In this document: positions 1 through 24,137 of the stretch, piece by piece
Layout: every line of letters begins with the position of its first letter
How positions within the stretch are numbered: position 1 is the stretch's first letter
NCBI GenBank assembly: GCA_032191485.1
Contig: JAVDOI010000008.1
Coordinates: 1,539,501 to 1,603,500 of the forward strand
Reading direction: 5' to 3'
Length of the DNA: 64,000 nucleotides
DNA from: Leptoclinus maculatus
Taxonomy: Eukaryota > Chordata > Actinopteri > Perciformes > Stichaeidae
Position numbers and translations under genes: made by a program
Notes under the pieces: model-generated
Told to the model about the DNA's origin: nothing
What the model saw: only the letters and a program-made list of their open reading frames with translations
Databases searched by the model: none

Positions 1-144
1 TAACAAAAAAAACCCATTATTCAACCGTTACACAACATCGGCATTTTCCCTGTGTAAAGCGGCACACAGAATAATGAGACTTGACTGAATGAGGGCCCCC
101 CCGGTGGTTCTTCATTCACGTTGTTCTGTTCAGATGTCACTCAC

Positions 145-12643
<12,499 letters not shown>

Positions 12644-13031
12644 TTTTGCGACTCGCAAGTCGTTTGATCACACGCTCCCGCGTTTGCTCGCCGCTTCCTT
12701 CAACCCTCCCGACACGCAGTTGTCAGGGCTACTCGGGTTTGTTCCCCCGGCAGTGACAACCGTGTTGATAGCCCAGCTAGCGTTAGCTATCAAGATAGCG
12801 TTAGCTTTCCTCACTTTCCCTCCGAGTCTCTTTCGTTTCTTGTGTCCTTTGGCAAGACCCCTTCTACCCATTCGTTCTGAAAACCGGGTAGGAGGGGGTG
12901 CCCGGTGATTTAGGCTCTTCCTGGTCAGCTAAAACGGTCCGACATGCCTCTTGTGTTGTTCTCCTTTCCAGCCATTGCTACGAAGGCGGCCATTATTCCT
13001 ATCAGGCACCGACCGCCTAAATATCGCGAGA
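12644..13031 (-). promoter_or_regulatory. smg5: smg5 5'UTR/promoter region
   Basis: This region lies upstream of the smg5 ATG. It contains TATCGCGAGA at 13022-13031, a variant of the TCTCGCGAGA element bound by BANP in CpG-type housekeeping promoters (established knowledge). It also has a YY1-like core GGCGGCCATT near 12985-12994. No TATA box is obvious. The transcription start is not visible; between about 12,880 and 13,020 is my inference. Confidence 0.55.
12668..12871 (-). CDS. candidate upstream ORF of smg5 (67 codons)
   Basis: A true ATG at 12871 opens a 67-codon frame ending 24 bases before the smg5 ATG. The first residues are very basic (MGRRGLAKGHKKRKRLGGK). It would lie in the smg5 5'UTR if transcription starts upstream and the leader is unspliced. 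The peptide resembles no protein I recognise, so a translated regulatory uORF is more likely than a conserved small protein. It overlaps a GCTAACGCTA-type repeat. Confidence 0.35.
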   Translation of the reverse strand: MGRRGLAKGHKKRKRLGGKVRKANAILIANASWAINTVVTAGGTNPSSPDNCVSGGLKEAASKRGSV

Positions 13032-13159
13032 GTACGGAACGAAGTCAACAGAAAATCGGGGGTTGCCAGGTTCTACAGATCCCCCATTTTCGACAATCTT
13101 GAAATCTTGAAAATCACCTTTGCCACTGGAAATTAGAGATTAGAAGATAATACATTTAT

Positions 13160-13880
13160 CAGTAGTGGAAGGAGTATTCAGATATTTCACTTAAGTAAAA
13201 GTAGCAATACTGCAGTCCAAAAAACTACAAGTAAAAGTCCTATATTAAAATGTACTTAACATACCAAAAGTAGAAATACATAAGTACTCATGGTGCAGAA
13301 TGACCTACTATACATATTACATCACTGGATTATAATTATGGATTAATTAATATATACATGCAGCTGCTAATTTACATTACTTTACATTCTGATGGGGAAC
13401 CTATAATAATATTTCATAATTTTTTAGTTGATTTGTATTTTGTGTTAATAAACTAAATCGTCAAAGTAACAAATAATTACATAATAGCCTAACATCATAT
13501 TGAAATACTCAATAAAGTACAAATACCTAAAAACTGGATTTCAGGCAAACACCAAGTGGTTAAGTGTTGAGGTACATTTAATTAACTTAAGTTTACTTGA
13601 GTATTTCAATTTTATGCTATTTCATACTTCCACTCTACTACAATTAAGAGGGAAATATGGTACCTTTTACTCCACTGCAATTATCTGACATACATAACAA
13701 AATGTGCTCCTCCTCCACCAGCTGTTTACGTGTCAAAGCATCACTAATAATATTCCAATAATATTACTCTCTGAAAAGGATCATTCTTCAAGAAGCAACA
13801 ACAACTTTTACTTTAATGCTTTCTGTACATTTTGCAGTAAATACTTTTGTACTTTTACTCAAGTGAAATCTTGAACTTGT
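13160..13880. mobile_element. degraded non-autonomous DNA transposon (CAGTGGTGGAAG family)
   Basis: The left end reads CAGTAGTGGAAGGAGTATTC followed by CACTTAAGTAAAAGTAGC and ACAAGTAAAAGTCC. The right part has ACTTTTGTACTTTTACTC followed by AAGTGAAATCTTGAA, which is roughly the inverted terminus. This matches a very common fish element whose ends read CAGTGGTGGAAGAAGTATTC. No coding capacity is seen and the right terminus is eroded. It fills the smg5-syngap1 intergenic space. Confidence 0.7.
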
Positions 13881-14991
13881 ATATATATATTTGTATGTAT
13901 AAGATAATGAATGTCTTTCCAGCTTTTTGCATTCACATTTCCATCATTCCCATGCCTTTTGTCCTTACAGGGGGACATGGGACATGGCCCAGTGATCATG
14001 GTCAGTGTAAACTCTGTTGTTGTAATTCCTCCTGGCTACCAATAGAGGTCTATCAAGATCACATTTTATTTTACATCCTGATCAAAGAAATAGCATTTTG
14101 AGATGTAACACCTTTTTGTGTATTTCCTGACTGTCCAAACAGATTATTGTTATGACAGATGATGATGGAAGTCAATGGGGTATCACTTAGAGAGAAACAT
14201 GTAGTTTTATCAAGGTGCTGGTTCACTATCTCTTGGTTTTGTTTGTTGTAATTAAGCACGCAATGATGTTGTAAAAGTGATGTCATTTTGATATAGATAC
14301 ACAATGTTTGGCATGTTATTACCTATGTGTACATGAAAAATGTACTTGTACTTGTGTACTACATGTACTTCGCCATTTCATCGTGACATGAATATTCTGC
14401 AGAGTTTAACCTGGCAGAATGATTATACGAGTGATGCTCGGGGCTGAAGCAGGTTGAGGTGGACCTCTCATCTCGTCTCTTTTGTTTACACAGCATGTCT
14501 TGCTCCTCCGTTGTGCTAATTTCTTTTCTTCTTGCTCTGTCCAAACTCAGAAAAAGCCAACCCTCAAAGGAACTGCAGGCGATTAAATGTAGGAGGATGA
14601 GGATAATTACAAGCTTGCTATATTCAGTCCAGTCCCCAGCTCCCAGATCTCGCCCGCCGTCCTCGCTCTCAGCACCTCGGCAGGAGGAGAGTGTGAGGAA
14701 ATGATCTGCTCTGCTCACCAAGAGGAGAATCACAGCCCTCAGACGCAGGAAAAAATGTGGATGACCCAGTTGAGCTATAGCACCGTGTGTGCAACCACAA
14801 GCTTATAAGTCCAGAAGATGAATCTATATTGCAAACAGTGGAAGAAAGGTGGAATAATCAAAGCAGATCAATGACCTAACCCTGATTTCAGCTAGTATTC
14901 ACATATTAAGGGTAGAATTTATGACTTGAGGATTTAGTTTCTTTACAATTCATAACCGTGTGCATGCTGTGAGCTTACAGTTTGGTCTAGC
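13881..14991. other. intergenic sequence between smg5 and syngap1
   Basis: AT-rich sequence without a recognisable exon, RNA gene or intact transposon. The minus-strand open frame at 14359-14733 starts at GTG and has no family signature. Confidence 0.6.
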
Positions 14992-15345
14992 TCTGAAACA
15001 ATGAGTTGAATTAGTCATTAGTTAAAAGTTAACCAACAACAATTTTTGATAATCGATGAGTCTTTTAAATAATTTATGAAGCAAAAATGCCAAACAGTTG
15101 CTGGTACCAGCTTCTCAAATCGGAAGATTGTCTGCTTCTTTCCATTTTATATGATTCTAAATGAAATATTTCAGGATTTTGGAACATTTAACAGATAAAA
15201 GCAGCAATTTAAAGATTTTGTTTTCGGCTCTGGGGAATTTTGTTGGTATTTTTTGACATTTTATATTGACTATATTACTGTTGAACTTAATGAACTTAAT
15301 GAACTTAATCGTCAGATTCATTGTTTATGTTAGTCGTGGGCCTAG
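14992..15345. repeat. percomorph dispersed repeat (AATCGATTAAT family), copy 1
   Basis: It contains AATTAGTCATTAGTTAAAAG, GATAATCGATGAGTC, AAAATGCCAAACAGTTGCTG and CAGCTTCTCAAATC, then TTATATGATTCTAAATG. The order matches a repeat I know as highly abundant in spiny-rayed fish. A 9-bp TGAACTTAA tandem (three units) sits near its end at about 15287-15309. Confidence 0.7.
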
Positions 15346-15743
15346 AAGTGACCAACAACTACTACATGGACAAAAAGTATGTTTCCTGATTTTCTATATA
15401 TTTTGATGAAGCAGGTGACAAAGATACACTTTCATCTGACAAAAAGGCTCAGTGCATTTGCTGGGGGACTATTTTCAGCAGTGAATTAATACACATTAGT
15501 GAGTGATTATTTACTGCCGCAGGACGGTGAGTGTGGGATTGTTTCAAGATAAGCTACATTGACCGTATTCGTGGTTAATGAAGGTACATGTCAGCCAGTG
15601 CAACAGTGTGGCTCATTGATGTGTTTTTAATAGTGTTCTTGATCAAAATAAATAGACCATGACGGACACTTTGACAAGTCCGAGTTCGCGCATTAAGAAA
15701 CAGAACACACATTTCCACAGCAGATTAAGAATTTAATTATTTG

Positions 15744-15753
15744 TTTATTTATT
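15744..15753 (-). promoter_or_regulatory. syngap1: candidate syngap1 poly(A) signal (two overlapping AATAAA)
   Basis: On the minus strand AATAAATAAA gives two overlapping AATAAA hexamers. A GT-rich stretch (ATGTGTGTTCTG) lies about 35 bases downstream at 15,695-15,715, as expected for a downstream element. Cleavage is inferred near 15,720-15,735. Confidence 0.5.
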
Positions 15754-16140
15754 TACGTATTTCTATCTCCAGATTCACCCACCCGAAAAATATAAATTCC
15801 GGTGTATTCCAAAAGAAAATGAAAAAAACAAACAAAAAAAAGGGAACAATGGCATCTTCATCAAAGGAATTAATCAACAAAATCAAAGTGGCAATAATTA
15901 TTATCATTATTACAATAATAATTCAATGATCAGAATATCCACATTCATAACAACTCCATATACAACTGCAATACACTCTTCAACACCACTCTTCCATTAA
16001 TATACACAAAATCCCCAAATGTCTGTCCTGTCAAAACAACGATAGAGGAGTTTTTGGGGAGGGGGGGCTATGGCTTGTCAAGGGGTATGAAGATGAGTGA
16101 CCAGAGGAGTTAATGGATCTAAGGTTAGTAAGAGTATAAG

Positions 16141-16164
16141 GGGGGGGGGGGGGGGGGGGGGGGG
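16141..16164. repeat. G24 homopolymer
   Basis: Twenty-four consecutive G on the plus strand, a C24 run in the presumed syngap1 3'UTR transcript. Confidence 0.97.
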
Positions 16165-16498
16165 AGGCACACTTATTTAGTAAGGACCTATACAAAAAAC
16201 AAGCAATGTTAAGTAATGACAGTATACTTTCATGGAAGGATTTGCCAGTCTAACCGCATCTTAACAAAAGATCAGAAGGCTCCACGAGAGGCAGAATTTG
16301 GGGAACAAAATTTCAAGAAATATATAAGGGTTGTCGGAATAAATATATAACTCTGAATGACAACCGTTGCAAACATATACCATAGGAACCTAAAGTGAAA
16401 GTCAGATACGCAAGAACTCAAAACAGGTCGAGAATCTTTTTAAAGAAATGCAGATGGAGGTTTCTGGAAAAAAAAAAAAAAAGTTGTCTTAGTCTATA

Positions 16499-16885
16499 TA
16501 TGTACAAACATTGCTTGGTCACCCAAATCTACTTAGAAAAGCTTTTTTGAGTTGGTCAGAAAATGAGTGCAAGCTTAAAGATTATGTGAGTTACTTCTCG
16601 TATGAGAGCTTCAAGAATGCAGCGATGACGCGACGGACCTCGCTGGTATTCTAAAGTCTGCGCACAAAGTGCCTCTGATAGCTCAGTACATTTAAAAACC
16701 TTCCCATGCTCTCAGTATTGGTAACTTGAGAAGACCTAGTCATAGAAAGAGAGAGAAACATTAGAGGAAAAATAACTGTACACTCTGCATGTACAAACAA
16801 ACTGTATATACACATAGACATACCATATATACACATTTATCCAGTATGTACACAAAGATTTAGCCAGTACACGCACTTATATACA
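16499..16885 (-). promoter_or_regulatory. syngap1: cluster of five Pumilio response elements
   Basis: On the minus (transcript) strand, UGUANAUA occurs at 16878-16885 (UGUAUAUA), 16845-16852 (UGUACAUA), 16826-16833 (UGUAUAUA), 16805-16812 (UGUAUAUA) and 16499-16506 (UGUACAUA). Four lie within 81 bases. UGUANAUA is the established PUM1/PUM2 consensus. Pumilio binding here is inferred. Confidence 0.55.
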
Positions 16886-17856
16886 AACACATTCACTCGT
16901 TTTGAGCAGGACCTCTAACATATCTCTCTCTGTCGTCGTCTCAGTCATCAAGAAACGGCGGGGATTTCAACTCAGACTGGTGTCAGTGGGGTCCATCCAT
17001 TGGAAAATGAATGGGGAGTTTTTTTTACAGCAATTTGACTGCAAAAAAAAAAAAAAAAAAAGTGGCCACACTGAAACCAAGAGTTCATCCTCCGCTCGCT
17101 TAAAACTCTACAGACAGGTAGTCGAAAAGTGGAGTATACAAAACAAATAGCTGTAAGGGATGTCCTCATCCGAAGACTTTCACATCGTCCGCAAATGGAG
17201 AGCTCCATGGCGATTGTTGGGCGAGAAACATCCATCCGCTTGTTTTGTGTTTTGAATGATTATAACCAAGAGGAAGGGGGGGGGAAGAGGGGGGGGGGGG
17301 GGGCACAGGTCACAGCAACGTGCAAACTGCTGTAAGGGGGAGTAGGTAAAACACAAGTTTGTCCCTTTTCGTCACAGTCCTTTAGGGGCAATGATTCTCT
17401 CCACAAGATTGTCTTAGTAAGAAAAACTCGGTTCATATAAAATGGATTATTTATGAACTTCCATAAGATAGAGGCGTCTATCTATATCAAGAAATAAATA
17501 TCTGCTCCGGAAGATTTCTGATGAAGAGTTTTTTTTTTTTTATACTATCGTAAGAATAAGCAGTATCATAGAAATATAAATAATAACATTCTGTCAGGTT
17601 TTTCAAAGTCTTCATTGAAGCAAAGAGTTTTGTTCTGAAGCAGTTTCACGTGTTGTTTTTAGGATGTGCATATTTAGTTTCCTTTAAAATCAAAGTCTGA
17701 AAGAGATTCAAACGGAAGGACTAAAACTATGAAACGAGAACGAGATCAAGCGTCTAAATTTGAGTAAAAATGAAGTGGTTAAATAATGCTTTGAGAATCC
17801 TAGATAGATAAAGAGTGAGTAGATGAAGAGGAATCAAAGGGTAATTTAAAAAGACT

Positions 17857-17862
<6 letters not shown>

Positions 17863-17911
<49 letters not shown>
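17863..17911. repeat. (GA)n microsatellite
   Basis: A GA dinucleotide run with one AA interruption, located in the presumed syngap1 3'UTR. Confidence 0.93.
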
Positions 17912-17912
<1 letters not shown>

Positions 17913-18232
17913 AGAAGAAGGGAAATAAATGCTCTGAAAGTAAATCAGCTTTGACTGAAATTTTAAGAGAAGTCAAGCACCTTTGAAATTCATCTTACCC
18001 ACAATACACCTCCCCTCTCTCTCTCATATCGGGCATCACGCCTTCCTTGGCCTTTGTGTCCCTCCGTTCTGCTGATTGATCAGACTGCATAGCTGTTCTT
18101 TGCATGCTCGGCAGGCTAACAAACGCCAATATGTGTCCAGCCCACCTTTTAAAAAGTAAAATGTAGATCCAACAACGAGGCGTCAAACACATAACAAAAA
18201 AAAAAATCAGAGAGAGAGGGCCCAAGTAAAGT

Positions 18233-18257
18233 AAAAAAAAAAAAAAAAAAAAAAAAA
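18233..18257. repeat. A25 homopolymer
   Basis: Twenty-five consecutive A on the plus strand, so U25 in the presumed syngap1 transcript. It is not accompanied by target-site duplications that would suggest a retroposed tail. Confidence 0.95.
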
Positions 18258-21078
18258 CACAACCCAGCATTTCCTTACATGGTCCGCTGGGGCTCTGCAC
18301 CATCCTTTGAGCAAAGAGAATGGGACCAATGCCCCAAGTTCTCCCTTTGTCAGCCAATCGCGTCACGAGAGAGGGCTCTGGACATTTGGCTGTGCCACCC
18401 TGCGGACTGCCGATGGTGCATCAGCCATTTACGTTCCACATTGTCCTCCATGAAGCTTTGAGAGTGGCTAGGGGGAGAAAAAAAGGGGAGACAGAGAGAG
18501 AGAAGAAACGGGGGAGGGTGCTTGATCAGGTGCTATTGAAGCATAGCTTGAGACTGAGTATCCTGCACGGTCTTTCCAAAGCTGGACTCGTCTCTTTTCT
18601 ATAGGTTTTTTTTGTTGTTGTGTTGTGTGTGTGTGTGTGTGTGTGTTCAGCTCTGAGGCAACTGCTTGTTTACCTGAGTCACTGAGGTATTTTCACAGCC
18701 ATGTTAATTTCTCAATCACGAATCATCTCACATCTCTGAAAAGACACTGATGTTCAAACCTAGACCGCTTTTTAGATCCGACATTCTTCACACACACAAG
18801 TAATTTCACAGGAAAAAAAGTAGCCCTACAAGCTGCCTAAATAGAAGACAATCTCTTCCCTGCGTAAGACTGCTAGCATTGTTAACATTTGGTGGTTCGA
18901 CAGTTAAACATTCATTGATAGCATGACTACTAAGCTAATCCCGTAGCACTCGTCTACAAAGTGCTAATGTGGCCGTGTTGATCTTTGAGTGATTGGTTCA
19001 CACTAAATAGAAAAATGGCTGAAACGAAGCTGATGTGAAATCCTCTTGGTTCAACCTGCATGTTTTGAACAAGCCGAGTTGTTTCAGAGCGACACCCGTG
19101 TGTGTGTGGGGGGGGGCTACAGAGACGAAAAAAACAAGTTCACATCCAGACAAACCTAACAACACGACAGTTCGTACACAAGATGAAGGAATATGGAAAC
19201 ACATTACAAACATTTCAAAGACTTTTCAGCATTTGACAAATGAGAAACTGAAGAGTTCATTTCAAAAAAACACATCACACAGTATTTGTAAAACGTACCG
19301 TAAAATGAAGCGGTTTGCTCTTTTAATTTGTTTTTAATGCTATTTCAGAAATAGATGCCAGCCTTTTCCTTTTGAAAAGAAACTTCAAATTATGAAAATT
19401 ATTATAGATTTTCTTTGAGCATTTAAGGGTGCGGTATATTCTTATTGTCTCAAGCAAGGCATTCAAATGTGCATTTTGGTCGATGACTAGCAAGTCTCCA
19501 GGCCAAAGGATGCTCGATATATTGATCCCAGGCACTTAATGGCAGGCAAACCTAAGCAGTTGAAAATGATCCTTGATATCATGTCACACTGTTTACCGTA
19601 GTAACATGTGACCTAAACTTAAAGCATAAAGGGGCAATCACAAATGTGTCATTAGTATTTGTATGCACGTACAACATTAGTTTGGTGAAAATCGTAAGAT
19701 AAAACTGCTTTTTTTTTGTTTTAAAAAAAAAAAAAAAGAAATCAGAATAAAAAGTAATAATGGCACCTTTTATCTCGTGTATGTGAAACACTCATCCATT
19801 TCATTCAAAGTAGCTTCATTCAATGTTAAAGTTATAAGTTCTCTGTTTAAACTGAAATTAGCACTTGGTCTGAACAAATTTGAAATATCCGGTTCAATAG
19901 ATGATCCATCAATTTGGAGTTGGGGAGCTGCTTTTAATAAGTGTTAGTAAAACCAGAGATTGGAGGAGGGCGCTTCTAAAACACAGATATGGAAACCCCA
20001 ACAACCCTGTTTGGACATAAGAACACAACAGGATGCACAAAGAACAAAGACACAGACACGTAGAAAACATACTGGGGGGGGGGGTACGAGTCCTGTCGAA
20101 GACAAATTGCAGGAGAGAGAAAGAGAGAAAAGACAGTGAGTGGTGGATCATGAAAGAGGCAGTGCTATGGCAGACACAGACATTTGACTTGGAAAATGGC
20201 ACCATTTGTTTCTGTTTAGCACCAGTTTTATCACAGATCGGTTCTGAGATTGAGAAGAGAAAAAATTGCACGAGCTCAGTCCAACAAACAAGAAGTCCCT
20301 TAGATTGAAAAAAAAAAGGAAAAAGTTCCCAAAAAATGTCTTCCGTCATATCAAACCTCTAGGACGCTTGATCGTGTGTCTTTGAATCTCTGTTTCCAGC
20401 CCACAGATCATTTCTCTTCCTAGCGAAGCTAACTTAGATCTCCGTCTGTTACTCTTGTATCAGATCTCTATAGGAAAACCCTGTTGAAAAACACTCAAAG
20501 GCACTAAGAAAGCCAGACTACGTCACCACATCTCTACCTAGACAAGTTGCAGCCTGGCGTGTTCAGGATAGGTATATTTAATGCACCTACATCCATGGGA
20601 GTCAAGGGTCACTACAAGCTAGCTTATAGCACTTGCTAATGGCTACTATGAAGTCTTTGGGGTGCAAGACATTCGATAGTGCTTGTTTACGTGTGTTTTT
20701 TTATCTCTCATGAAGCCACAGAAAGGCGATGAGTGCACAGAGCAGGTCACGTCAAATGCTTTTGTTTGACTGATTCAAGGAGTATGTGTGATAGGGTATC
20801 ATTATCTTGTCCTGCAAGACTGATACTAGCTGAAGCTCCCTGTGAGCATCAAGAGAACAAGTGTCCATTGAAGAGCCCTTTGTGTTGTGTGTTCATGTGT
20901 TATGCACTGTACAAGTGTGGCTGTGCGATTACTACTCGTCTCCTGCACACTTTTTCTTCTCTCTCTTGCCAGTGGAATACGAATATCTACGGCGAAATTC
21001 TTTTCGGAGCATTGTCTCGCTAAATGGGAAAGACGGGGACAGTGTTTTCCCTTTTGTGTCATCTCTCTCTGATTTGGC

Positions 21079-21429
21079 TCAGTGTTGTGTTTGACCTACT
21101 CCCCCTTCTTCTGCTATGCCTGTAGTTGCTGTTGCCGTGGTTCCGGTTGCCTGTGAGGTTGTCATGGGGGAGGATGTTTGGTTGCCACGGAGCTCTCCAT
21201 TCTGACTAGGATGCTGATGAGGAGTGGGTAGAGAGGGAGGGTCTACAGTTTGGGGGAGGACTCCATTGTGGGGCGAGCTGTCGGAGGAAATGCCCGAGGA
21301 AGGAACTCTGAGGCCTTGATCGTCGGTTACCGCTCCTCCTCCTTGTCCTCCTCCGCCTCCACCACCTCCCCCTCCACCTTCAGTTTTCACACCGGGGTCT
21401 GCAGAACCCAGGGAGGAAAGCTGGTCCTC
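21079..21429 (-). CDS. syngap1: syngap1 last coding exon, two reading frames
   Basis: The acceptor is CGCCAG. Frame 1 (entered in phase 0) reads EDQLSSLGSADPGVKTEGGG, an 11-Gly run, and ends GVGQTQH at 21079; it aligns with human alpha2 ERQLPPLGPTNPRV. Frame 2 (entered in phase 2) reads RRTSFPPWVLQTPV and stops at 21387-21389; it aligns with human alpha1 RGSFPPWVQQTRV. Human uses the same frame overlap. The alpha2-like tail keeps SQNGELRG, equivalent to TENGEFRN in this family, but runs about 35 residues further. Confidence 0.85.
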   Translation of the reverse strand, partial: EDQLSSLGSADPGVKTEGGGGGGGGGGGQGGGAVTDDQGLRVPSSGISSDSSPHNGVLPQTVDPPSLPTPHQHPSQNGELRGNQTSSPMTTSQATGTTATATTGIAEEGGVGQTQH

Positions 21430-24098
21430 CTGGCGAGATAGAGAGAGAGGGGAGGGGAAAGAGGAGTGGGAGCAGGGAGAGATGGACGTAGGAGAGAGGC
21501 CATTCAATGAACGATGGGAGGAGGGATGTGAGGAGTTGTAAAGGAGACGTCCAATCAAGGCAGATAACGTGACATGTAGAGGGAATCAAAATCACATGTT
21601 GAAGAGGTGTGCGAGCGTGGGAGGAAGTAAGAATAGTGAGATAAAGATGGGAAGAGGACAAAGGAGGAAAATCACCAGAAGAGGAACGTGATCGAGTTGT
21701 GTGGAAGTAGGGAAACATCAAACATTGACAAATACAAAGAACCGGTTGGAATGAGTACATGTAAAAGCGATTGCAGAAGCAAAGTGAGGAGGAATCAGAC
21801 AAACAAAAGACAAATGATAAAGGGTTGGAAGGACCACACAGAAAGAAAAGAGAGAGACAGACAGAGGAGAGAGAGAGAGAGAGAGAGAGACAAATGAGTT
21901 ACGAAGTCGATGCATGACGTACACCAATAGAAATGGCAGCACAGGGAAAGGGACACAGGGAAAGAGGGTCATGAAGGGGAATTAAAATTATTGAGGTCAA
22001 AGGGTCCTGATCCTCTTTTGGATGAGTGTTTATCGTGTGTCACGAAAAAGTGTCATTCTTTGCCAACGAGTACAAATCACGTTCAATAACGACTAAGTTT
22101 CTATGTGCGAGCTTGAGGAAGTAAAAGTATTTGTAACTTAAAGACTAAATAAGAACTCTACAATTACTGCTTCTATGAACATCTTAACAGCACATATACC
22201 GCAGCATCAGCCTGCCACTAAAAACATGCAAGAAAACGTCAAGCCAATAAAAGAGCTCAGCGCCAAATTTTAAAAAGCAAGATAAAGCTGCATTCCTATA
22301 GCCTGGCAGGAAATCCAAACCTGTCAAATTCACCAATCAAACCCATTGACGGCATAGCCATGAGCTGCTGCCATGGGTGTTCATCCTGGGTTGGAGCTTT
22401 TGATTGGCGATTAAGTCAAAGTTTTGGTTTTTGCCATCTTTTCTTACCTACATCGCAGCAATGCAAGAGACTAGTTTCATTATTAGCTTATATCAAGGTC
22501 TGTTTGCAAGCCTTCACTCCCAGTCTTGTTCACTGACGTCTGTGTAGGAGCAGTGGGAAGAGAAAACAATTGGGTTAATGTGCCAATAGACATCTATGAG
22601 GACTCTATATTTCGAAATGGTACTTAACGTATCCAAGAGCTGCTGCAAGATGAGTTGAATATAGAAGCATTTAGGAAAGCTGAAAATCACAGTTTTACCA
22701 TCAGACGTCTGATGGAACCTCTTGAAATAATTGCACTTAAGCGATCTTGCCCGGCACATTTGCTGTGTGGTGTTCGAGACAGAGTTACTCGGAGCGCAAG
22801 AGCCATCTATATGACCGTGGAAACGTGTGCAATAATATGTAGGACTTTAGATACCGCTTTAAATGCAAGAAGTATGAAATACTGTAACATGGATGGAATG
22901 GCGTGCTGTAGAGGGGAGAGACAGGAAGTAGGAGGGGTCGTTTTGGTCTGCATCCAGTTGAGAAAATTAATCAAAAAGCAATATTATTTCTGGGTAAGCT
23001 GTGTCTGATGGGTGTGTCCATTGTGAGTGGGAGGTGTTTCCTGTTTCACTTTCAAAATAAAAAATAAAAAAGTGAAAAGAAGAACGAAAAAAAGAATTAC
23101 CCCAAACTTTGATGTGAATTAGCGGGCCTCTTTTCTCTTCTCAATCAGAACCAAAATGAATGAAAACCTTTTTTTTCAGCCGCTAACTGGTGCTCTGAAC
23201 AGCTACAGTAGACGGTTACAGGATGCCAGTAACGCGACTCCACTAACACTTGTTTCATTACTCTCAATCGTTTAATATCCATGCGTAGACACAATACACA
23301 TGTCTATTAAACTCAAGGAATCAAGCAGCTGAACAAAGACATGGCAAAAAAATGCTTACTGACATCCTTTTAAAACTTACCAAGCTTGCTTCACTCTCTG
23401 TGGGCTGTTTGATTACTTGGTGCATTCAATTACCGCTTGGTGTGAGTGTTTTAAAAAAATATATATATATATATTAATGAAAAATTGGGGGACAAAAATT
23501 GGGGGACAGAAACACAAAACACTTAGTGGAGAACTGAAATGTTCGGTGTGTAGTAATGATGCAGGTATCGTACACACAGGTTCTTACCCATCTCCTCCAA
23601 TCTCCAATCAATTTGAATCGTGGACGTCTACAGAGCAAACTGGTAAAAATTCTCACAGTGTTGGCAGTCTTTAGATTTAAAGAACCCCCGTATGGCTTAA
23701 GATGACTAGCTTGCCAGGTGAAGAGCTCTAACTCTGACGCAAAAAAAACAAACAAAAAGGAAAAACCACAACGTAGTACGCATATTTCACATATCCTCAG
23801 ACGCACCGTAACAACTGGCCAACGCCAACATTCAACCAAATAATGTGTGCCCCGGTGCCACAACACATAGACGAAACACATGAATATCAGAAACACAGAC
23901 TCACTGGAAGACACGTAAAACACACACCAAAAAAAAACAAAAAAAACATGTGCACATTAATCAGTGTTCTTCAGGGAAGGATTGGGTCAGATACGGAGAT
24001 TTCCCATAATTCCCGTTGTCTATCTGAGGGCGTGCTGGGATGGGAGGGATGAAGAACTGAATGGAAATGTAAGTTCAAAGCACAGCGGTTCAAAAATA

Positions 24099-24137
<39 letters not shown>

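Larger units (their letters stand above)
15725..21078 (-). other. syngap1: probable long syngap1 3'UTR
   Basis: About 5.35 kb between the alpha2 stop codon and the candidate poly(A) signal, with no coding frame of interest. It holds homopolymers (G24 at 16141-16164, a G-rich run at about 17274-17303, A25 at 18233-18257), a GA run at about 17863-17911, a GT run at about 18626-18646, and a cluster of Pumilio-type sites at 16499-16885. Long 3'UTRs are common in synaptic genes. Extent is inferred; an earlier poly(A) site is possible. Confidence 0.5.

Noticed and set aside
14359..14733. Minus-strand 124-codon ORF in the intergenic region
   Set aside because: It starts at GTG, not ATG, has no recognisable domain and lies in a repeat-bearing intergenic stretch.
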